A DNA stretch of 20,101 nt, taken from the NCBI GenBank assembly GCA_016839385.1, contig JAEOUK010000025.1, forward strand, positions 1 through 20,101, written 5' to 3'. Both the position numbers and the translations under genes were made by a program. The stretch's first letter is position 1; every line of letters starts with the position of its first letter. The stretch is from Promethearchaeota archaeon (GTDB taxonomy: Archaea > Asgardarchaeota > Lokiarchaeia > Sigynarchaeales > MK-D1). Positions 16,039-20,101 of this stretch are shown here, in pieces. The notes under the pieces were generated by a model, which made no database searches, was not told the DNA's origin, and saw only the letters and a list, made by a program, of their open reading frames with translations.

Positions 16039-16050
16039 AGAAAAAATGGA

Positions 16051-17409
16051 ATGAGTAATATAATGAAAACCGGTCCGTATTACGTAGCTTTTGACGAAGC
16101 TCATAAACCTCGTGGTAAGATTTCAGATAATTATAGTCACATAAAAGAGTATTTAGAAAGTGAGGGCTTTATTTGCCAAACATTCATGGAATTTCCCATT
16201 ACCAGACAAAACCTAGCACAGTATGATATATTGGTGATCCCGTGTCCAGATTTCGCAAAATTTTCGGTGAATGAAATCGATGCAATCACTTTGTGGGTTA
16301 AAGAGGATGGTGGTGGATTGTTGGCTTTATCTCATGCAGGAGGGGATAAAGGAAGACGATCCAATCTTAGCGAATTAGTAGAAAAATTTGGGCTTAGCTT
16401 CGAAAATGATCAAGTTTTAGATTATTCAATGAATTTTGGTTTAGAAAACATGCCCGAGGTCGTTAATTTTTCTCCACCTCATCCCATAACCGAAGGTATC
16501 ACATCGTTATGTTTTCGAGCTGGATGTAGTCTTAGTACAGTTGGTTTGAGTGTTGTACCTGTGGCAATTTCAAATGAAGAATCAGATCCATTCTCTACTC
16601 CTTTAATTGTAACTGCGGAAGTGGGAGAAGGCCGAGTAATTGCAATCGGCAGTTATGAAATGTTTCGAAATGATATTCCAGGGGGATTTGAACATCCAGG
16701 ACATCGAGAGTTTTGCTCAAATATTTTCCAATGGCTAAAAACTGAGTACAGAGGAAAGATCAAATCTGGTGAGATTAAACCGAAAATAATTGCTCAAGAA
16801 CCAGATAATACGAAAGAATTTCCATCAGCGTCAAGGGTAAGTAAACCTGTTTTTGCTTCTTCTAAATTAAATTTATCATCACAAATTTTAATTTCTAACA
16901 AATCTGACTTAGCTAATCTATTCTATGGATTGTTAGAAGAAGTAACGATCCTAAAGGATCAAATTCAATCAGTGATTGATATTATCTTAACTTCTGAAGA
17001 GCAAATTTTGGAAACTCAAAAACCTCCCGAACCCAAATTACAATCCGTAATTGAGCCTTTACCATTGCCCGAAGATAAACCTACTCTTACTGAAATGCCA
17101 GAAAGACCTAAATCTATGAAAAAAGAGGTTGTAAAAGATACTCCTAAACCTATTAAAAAGAAAAAAGAGAGAACAATTTCCGAACCTGAACCTCTTCCCC
17201 TAACTAAAGAAGAGGTTGCAGCCGAGCTTGAAACTCTCACGAATAAACTAAACTCTATAGAAAATCTAAAAGATCTGGTGGAAAGCAAATATAAGAATAA
17301 ATCTTATACTAAAGAACAATACGAAAAGCAAATTGAGAGGTTAACAAACGATTTAAACAGAACTTTAAACCGGATTAAAGATCTTGAAAGACATTTAAAA
17401 ACAAAATAG
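16051..17409 (+). CDS. GIFT (IFT52/GldG-like) domain protein with proline-rich linker and C-terminal coiled coil
   Basis: A 452-residue protein I do not know as a named family. Residues about 5-232 form a Rossmann/class-I-amidotransferase-like domain. It has strands at YYVAFD and DILVIPCP, the helix VNEIDAITLWVKEDGG, GLLALSHAGG at 89-98, then NLSELVEKFGLSFENDQV, HPITEGI, and the closing GRVIAIGSYEMF with IFQWLKTEY. This order resembles the GIFT domain shared by the eukaryotic ciliary protein IFT52 and bacterial GldG. No catalytic Cys-His pair is evident. Helices at about 273-320 are followed by a proline/lysine-rich linker (322-383) and a strongly charged coiled coil (386-452). There is no signal peptide or membrane segment, so it is cytoplasmic. 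An ATG at 16063 is an alternative start. A CxxC protein gene follows after ten bases. Function unknown; a scaffold role is inferred. Confidence 0.75.
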   Translation: MSNIMKTGPYYVAFDEAHKPRGKISDNYSHIKEYLESEGFICQTFMEFPITRQNLAQYDILVIPCPDFAKFSVNEIDAITLWVKEDGGGLLALSHAGGDKGRRSNLSELVEKFGLSFENDQVLDYSMNFGLENMPEVVNFSPPHPITEGITSLCFRAGCSLSTVGLSVVPVAISNEESDPFSTPLIVTAEVGEGRVIAIGSYEMFRNDIPGGFEHPGHREFCSNIFQWLKTEYRGKIKSGEIKPKIIAQEPDNTKEFPSASRVSKPVFASSKLNLSSQILISNKSDLANLFYGLLEEVTILKDQIQSVIDIILTSEEQILETQKPPEPKLQSVIEPLPLPEDKPTLTEMPERPKSMKKEVVKDTPKPIKKKKERTISEPEPLPLTKEEVAAELETLTNKLNSIENLKDLVESKYKNKSYTKEQYEKQIERLTNDLNRTLNRIKDLERHLKTK

Positions 17410-17419
17410 AGGGAATTAG

Positions 17420-17764
17420 ATGTCTGAGAAATCGATCAGATGGTTTTGTCCAATTTGTAATGACTTTGTAAGTATACGAAAAACAGATGAATTACAGAAG
17501 AAGGTATCGGAAGTTGAACGACTTCCATATTCAATTATTATCAAACACGGAGATCCTTCACATTACACAATACTCCAACTTGATCGGGATCTACGAGATA
17601 GGGGAACACTTACATGCACTGCTTATATTGATCTTACCGAAAGTGGTTCGTTAGGTGCAGAAAAAACTAGATTGGATTCCCAGAAGGTTAAAGAGACAAT
17701 CGAACAAGTTTCAGAAGAATTATCTCACATCCAACGAAAAATGTGGGATTTGTTAAACATGTAA
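17420..17764 (+). CDS. small CxxC protein of unknown function, partner of the GIFT-domain gene
   Basis: A 114-residue protein I do not recognise. It opens with a zinc-knuckle half, WFCPICNDF (Cys10, Cys13). It continues through LPYSIIIKHGDPSHYTILQLD (His43, His48), which looks like a short beta sheet, and a CTAYIDL strand (Cys66). It ends in an amphipathic helix (about 85-112) that could form a coiled coil. Cys10, Cys13 and one or both His might bind a metal. GAGGGA lies five bases before the ATG, and the gene starts ten bases after the GIFT-domain stop, so the two are surely co-transcribed. A physical partnership through the C-terminal coiled coils is an inference. It converges with the dehydrogenase gene five bases away. 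Confidence 0.8.
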   Translation: MSEKSIRWFCPICNDFVSIRKTDELQKKVSEVERLPYSIIIKHGDPSHYTILQLDRDLRDRGTLTCTAYIDLTESGSLGAEKTRLDSQKVKETIEQVSEELSHIQRKMWDLLNM

Positions 17765-17769
17765 TCCTT

Positions 17770-18858
17770 TTATTTTTTTAACAAACTGAGCAAATTTGTG
17801 CGGATTAACCCCCCCATCTCCGTAGTAGATACTCTTTTCAATCCAGTATTATCTTTTTTAGGATAAATATCCATTGTTCGATTTTTCTCGACAGTGATTT
17901 CCACTGCATTATCGATAATTTTTGCAATAGATACGTCTTTAAGTGCAAATTCAAACATGAGTTTTATGGATAAAATTGTCGCAATTGGATTTGCAATATT
18001 TTTTCCCGCAATATCTGGTGCAGAACCATGTATCGGCTCAAACATGGAAATCCCATCTCTCTTTGGATTAATATTTCCACTTGCTCCCATTCCTAAGGAT
18101 CCCGCTAAAAATGCAGCTTCATCACTGATAATATCACCAAACATATTGGATGTAACGATGGTTTCAAATCTAGATGGTGTTCGGAGTAACCATTGACAAA
18201 AAGCATCAATATAATAACTATTTTTATGTAAATTTGAGTAATTCTGACCAATATCTTCGAAAATTCTTCGCCAAAGTTTTGAAGTATACAGTAAATTTGC
18301 TTTATCGACTGAACAAATGGAACTATGCCCATTTTTCGAAGCAAGCTCATAGGCAAATTGTATTATTCTCTGAATTCCTTCTTTTGTAAACACCATTGTG
18401 TCTACACTTGCACGATCTGCAATTGAACCTCCAATTTTACTATAAATTCCTTCACTATTTTCTCGAACGATGGTCATTTCAATGCCTTTATCAATAAATT
18501 CTTCTTTTAAAGGGCAAATATTTCGTAAGGAATTGTATAACTTGACAGGACGTAAATTAACAAATTGATTCATCTCTTGACGGATCTTAAGAACTGCAGA
18601 CTCAGCCACACCTTGAGGTAAGCCAGGTAGTCCCAGTCCTCCCAATAATATAGAATCAACTTTTGTGAGTTTTTTAAAAGATGCTTCTGTAATGGATTGT
18701 CCTGTCTTTTTCCAGACTTCTCCTCCTGCGGAAATATCAATGAAAGTGAAATTGTGATCTGTATGTTCATTGAGAATTTCAAGGACTTTTTTTCCCTCGG
18801 GAATAACTTCCTTGCCAATTCCATCACCCTCAATTAATGCAATCTTTTTTCCGGTCAT
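17770..18858 (-). CDS. isopropylmalate/tartrate dehydrogenase-family NAD-dependent beta-decarboxylating dehydrogenase
   Basis: A 362-residue member of the isocitrate/isopropylmalate dehydrogenase family, oxidatively decarboxylating a 2-hydroxy acid bearing a 3-carboxylate group. Visible: GDGIGKEVIPEG at 11-22, the substrate loop AESAVLKIR at 85-93, NLRPVKLY at 101-108, RENSEGIYS at 132-140 (catalytic Tyr139), SVDKANLL with Lys186, NMFGDIISDEAAF (metal Asp242 and Asp246) and HGSAPDIAGKNIANP at 278-292. Asp in HGSAPD is the NAD-preferring residue of this family. The substrate loop and RENSEG fit isopropylmalate or tartrate/malate-type enzymes better than isocitrate dehydrogenase. No leuA, leuC or leuD is nearby, so leucine synthesis is only the default. 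AGGTGAT precedes the ATG. Confidence 0.85.
   Translation of the reverse strand: MTGKKIALIEGDGIGKEVIPEGKKVLEILNEHTDHNFTFIDISAGGEVWKKTGQSITEASFKKLTKVDSILLGGLGLPGLPQGVAESAVLKIRQEMNQFVNLRPVKLYNSLRNICPLKEEFIDKGIEMTIVRENSEGIYSKIGGSIADRASVDTMVFTKEGIQRIIQFAYELASKNGHSSICSVDKANLLYTSKLWRRIFEDIGQNYSNLHKNSYYIDAFCQWLLRTPSRFETIVTSNMFGDIISDEAAFLAGSLGMGASGNINPKRDGISMFEPIHGSAPDIAGKNIANPIATILSIKLMFEFALKDVSIAKIIDNAVEITVEKNRTMDIYPKKDNTGLKRVSTTEMGGLIRTNLLSLLKK
17773..17779 (+). terminator. T7 tract after the small CxxC gene
   Basis: Seven T residues start nine bases after the stop codon, a likely U-run terminator. On the minus strand they are the terminal Lys-Lys codons of the dehydrogenase gene. Confidence 0.45.
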
Positions 18859-18882
18859 ACATCACCTAGTAGCAAGTCCTTT

Positions 18883-18894
18883 AAGATAAATAAT
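18883..18894 (-). promoter_or_regulatory. TATA box of the dehydrogenase gene
   Basis: The minus strand reads ATTATTTATCTT, centred about 30 bases upstream of the ATG at 18858, placing initiation within a few bases of the start codon. Confidence 0.4.
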
Positions 18895-18967
18895 TGGTTC
18901 ATATGAGCATCACATTTATCATCGATAAAATACACTTTATCTTCATAATTTTTAATATGTCATTAGT

Positions 18968-19114
18968 TTGGAGAAATGCTTAAGTTGGATACAGATATAT
19001 CTTCCAAATTTTTGGCTGGACGGCATACAAATTCTATCTCTTTTCAGTTGGAGAAATGATCTCCGAATTAGTGTCTCGGTCCTTAAGATCGGGCAGAAAA
19101 TATTATTTCTCCAA
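18968..19114. repeat. three copies of TTGGAGAAAT (two direct, one inverted)
   Basis: Exact copies lie at 18968-18977 (+), 19048-19057 (+) and 19105-19114 (-). The second and third copies can pair. With flanking bases, 19046-19060 pairs with 19102-19116 in a 15-bp stem with two G-T wobbles and a 41-base loop. The second copy also begins a small GGAGA-5-TCTCC hairpin at 19050-19064. It could be a regulator binding site set or part of a structured RNA. Confidence 0.55.
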
Positions 19115-19252
19115 TTTTTGTCGAACTCGCAAAACCTCTTCCAAAACCAGATCTACCGTTAAATTTATTAAAGGAATCCCATATATAGTCCATGAAAGCC
19201 TCGGAATAGGCTTCAAATTAAAAACAAAAATATTATGCAGAGGAAAAAAAAA

Positions 19253-19462
19253 ATGCCAAAAGTATTTGCCTGGTCCCCTATCAAAGAACTTATGAAGAGC
19301 TGTGGGGCTGAGATGGTTAGCCGAGAAGCCGTAGATGAATTAATCTCTTATCTAGAAGCAGTTGCTAAAGAACTAACTAATAAAGCTTTAGAGCTATCTC
19401 GACACGCACAAAGAAAGAAATTAACAGAAGACGATATGAAATTAGCAATCGCACTTGAATAA
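19253..19462 (+). CDS. archaeal histone (single histone fold)
   Basis: A 69-residue tail-less archaeal histone that dimerises and wraps DNA. Helix 1 is SPIKELMKSCG, followed by AEMVS, the long central helix REAVDELISYLEAVAKELTNKALELSRHA (24-52) and the C-terminal RKKLTEDDMKLAIALE. The glycine used in stacking of histone dimers is present (Gly18). Two DNA-contact positions differ from the HMfB type (see findings). I chose the ATG at 19253: it has GAGG nine bases upstream and gives the usual short N-terminus; the upstream in-frame ATG at 19235 would add six residues including four basic ones and has no ribosome site. It is convergent with mcm, 17 bases apart. Confidence 0.93.
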   Translation: MPKVFAWSPIKELMKSCGAEMVSREAVDELISYLEAVAKELTNKALELSRHAQRKKLTEDDMKLAIALE

Positions 19463-19469
19463 ATTCATA

Positions 19470-19497
19470 TTTTTTTAATTCAATTCCATTTTTTTTT
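19470..19497 (+). terminator. double T-run after the histone gene
   Basis: T7 at 19470-19476 and T9 at 19489-19497 follow the histone stop, a strong candidate archaeal U-run terminator. The second run overlaps the Lys-Lys-Lys codons near the end of mcm on the other strand. Confidence 0.5.
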
Positions 19498-20101
19498 AGT
19501 TTCAGAGAACAATTTATCAATATTAGGAGTTTTCTTCTTATTCTTTTCACCTTCAGTATCAGGTGAGAATTCCAAAAATCCTGGATTTGGACGATAAATA
19601 ATCCCTTCTTCAATGAGTTTTTCTAGTAATTTAACAATTTTTGAACGCTCAATATCTTTATTAAACTCTAAATCAGTGATAAATTCTTCCTCATTGATAG
19701 CTTTTCCTCCATTTGCCTCGATTTTTTGCTTCATTGCGTCAAGAAAACCGGAAATTCGTTGTTGTGCTGCAGTAATTCCAGTCAAAACTCGATCAGCATC
19801 AAATTTTCCTGTAATGGGATCCAAACTTGTATCCTTTAAGCTGCGTTTTGAAAGCTCAAGAGCTTTTTCTGCATCATCTTTTGTGACAAAATTACGCAAT
19901 GCCATCCTAGCGTAAGCTTCAGAAATACGGATAAACCCTTCTAAATTCCTGGCTACAACTGCAATCGCTGCATTATCATCATTTTTATTAACCTTTCTCA
20001 GTTCAACGTAAAAATCCTTAATGACCTTTCGAGCATCAGGAGTTAATTTTGGAAATACCTTATTACGAGCATATTTTATGTATTTCTGTAATACAACACC
20101 A
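19480..20101 (-). CDS. mcm: MCM replicative helicase, C-terminal part (5' end outside window)
   Basis: 206 C-terminal residues are visible; the frame stays open to the window edge, so most of the gene lies beyond it. MCM is the hexameric 3'-5' DNA helicase of archaeal replication. The visible part starts in the AAA+ lid with VLQKYIKYARNKVFPKLT, continues through DFYVELRK and VVARNLEGFIRISEAYARMAL (sensor-2 arginine region, family TARxLExLIRLxEAxA), then DDAEKALELSKRSL. It ends in the winged-helix domain (last about 85 residues, including IVKLLEKLIEEGIIYRPNPGFLEF) with a Lys-rich tail. An internal Met at 19905 is not the start. It faces the histone gene tail to tail. Confidence 0.95.
   Translation of the reverse strand, partial: GVVLQKYIKYARNKVFPKLTPDARKVIKDFYVELRKVNKNDDNAAIAVVARNLEGFIRISEAYARMALRNFVTKDDAEKALELSKRSLKDTSLDPITGKFDADRVLTGITAAQQRISGFLDAMKQKIEANGGKAINEEEFITDLEFNKDIERSKIVKLLEKLIEEGIIYRPNPGFLEFSPDTEGEKNKKKTPNIDKLFSETKKKWN

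Larger units (their letters stand above)
18859..19252. other. 394-base non-coding stretch between dehydrogenase and histone genes
   Basis: This is the longest gene-free stretch in the window. The two short open frames inside it (18968-19162 and 19056-19295) overlap each other, have no family resemblance and lack ribosome sites. I see no tRNA, 5S, SRP RNA or RNase P signatures and no box C/D pair. It holds the dehydrogenase promoter at its left end, three copies of TTGGAGAAAT in the middle (reported separately), and histone promoter candidates AAATTTATT at 19161 and ATATATA at 19181. The A-rich histone leader lies at its right end. Confidence 0.6.

Noticed and set aside
17016..17288. 90-residue minus-strand frame, Ser/Phe-rich
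   Set aside because: It is antisense to the proline/lysine-rich linker of the GIFT-domain protein and owes its openness to that biased composition.
18890..18915. GGTTCATATGAGC as a tRNA T-loop
   Set aside because: It lacks the GTTCRANNC pattern, and no acceptor or anticodon stem pairs around it.
19235..19252. Upstream ATG extending the histone by six residues to MQRKKK
   Set aside because: The ribosome site GAGG lies inside this stretch, correctly spaced for the ATG at 19253; the basic extension is an artefact of the A-rich leader.
18859..19252. Replication origin next to mcm and histone genes
   Set aside because: No cdc6/orc1 gene, no recognisable origin recognition boxes and no strongly AT-rich unwinding block; mcm neighbours alone are not evidence.
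18968..19295. Two overlapping short open frames (64 and 79 residues) before the histone
   Set aside because: They overlap each other out of phase, show no family pattern or ribosome site, and the second runs into the histone gene in another frame.

Overview
This window is AT-rich and very gene-dense, and it comes from an archaeon. The archaeal or archaeal/eukaryal markers are an archaeal-type SRP54, a hypusine-type initiation factor aIF5A, a 69-residue single-fold histone, the C-terminal end of an MCM replicative helicase, a TrmY-family tRNA methyltransferase, and TATA-box promoters close to start codons. A stand-alone roadblock/LC7 protein and a GIFT (IFT52-like) domain protein point towards an Asgard archaeon. 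That placement is an inference from gene content and was not tested phylogenetically. No rRNA, tRNA, CRISPR array, transposase or phage gene is visible.

Layout from left to right. (1) The 3' part of a UDP-glucuronate decarboxylase-like sugar-nucleotide epimerase (+), meeting tail to tail a minus-strand operon of a zinc-ribbon protein, TldD and TldE. (2) A plus-strand run: adenylosuccinate lyase (purB), a long PurM of the type I associate with Bacteroidetes, a CPBP membrane protease and an MJ0936/YfcE-type phosphodiesterase. (3) A roadblock/LC7 protein (+), an alpha/beta hydrolase (-) and a NikR-like repressor with no metal ligands (+). (4) A minus-strand operon: SRP54, TrmY-like methyltransferase, an enlarged dihydroorotase-like amidohydrolase and NadC. 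(5) A plus-strand run: aIF5A, a sugar-phosphate nucleotidyltransferase with a left-handed beta-helix tail, a GIFT-domain/coiled-coil protein and a small CxxC protein. (6) An isopropylmalate/tartrate dehydrogenase-family gene (-), a roughly 390-base non-coding stretch, the histone gene (+), and the end of mcm (-) running off the window.

Most genes are housekeeping: purine, pyrimidine and NAD synthesis, protein targeting, translation, tRNA modification, chromatin and replication. The unusual items are the GIFT-domain protein with its 10-base-spaced CxxC partner (17 kb region), the non-coding stretch upstream of the histone, which carries a 10-bp element three times (two direct, one inverted), the PurM of apparently bacterial type, and the His/Cys-free NikR homologue. 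Several intergenic gaps are only a few bases. In three of the five convergent gene pairs the plus-strand gene ends at a T-run that is also the Lys codons at the end of the opposing gene.
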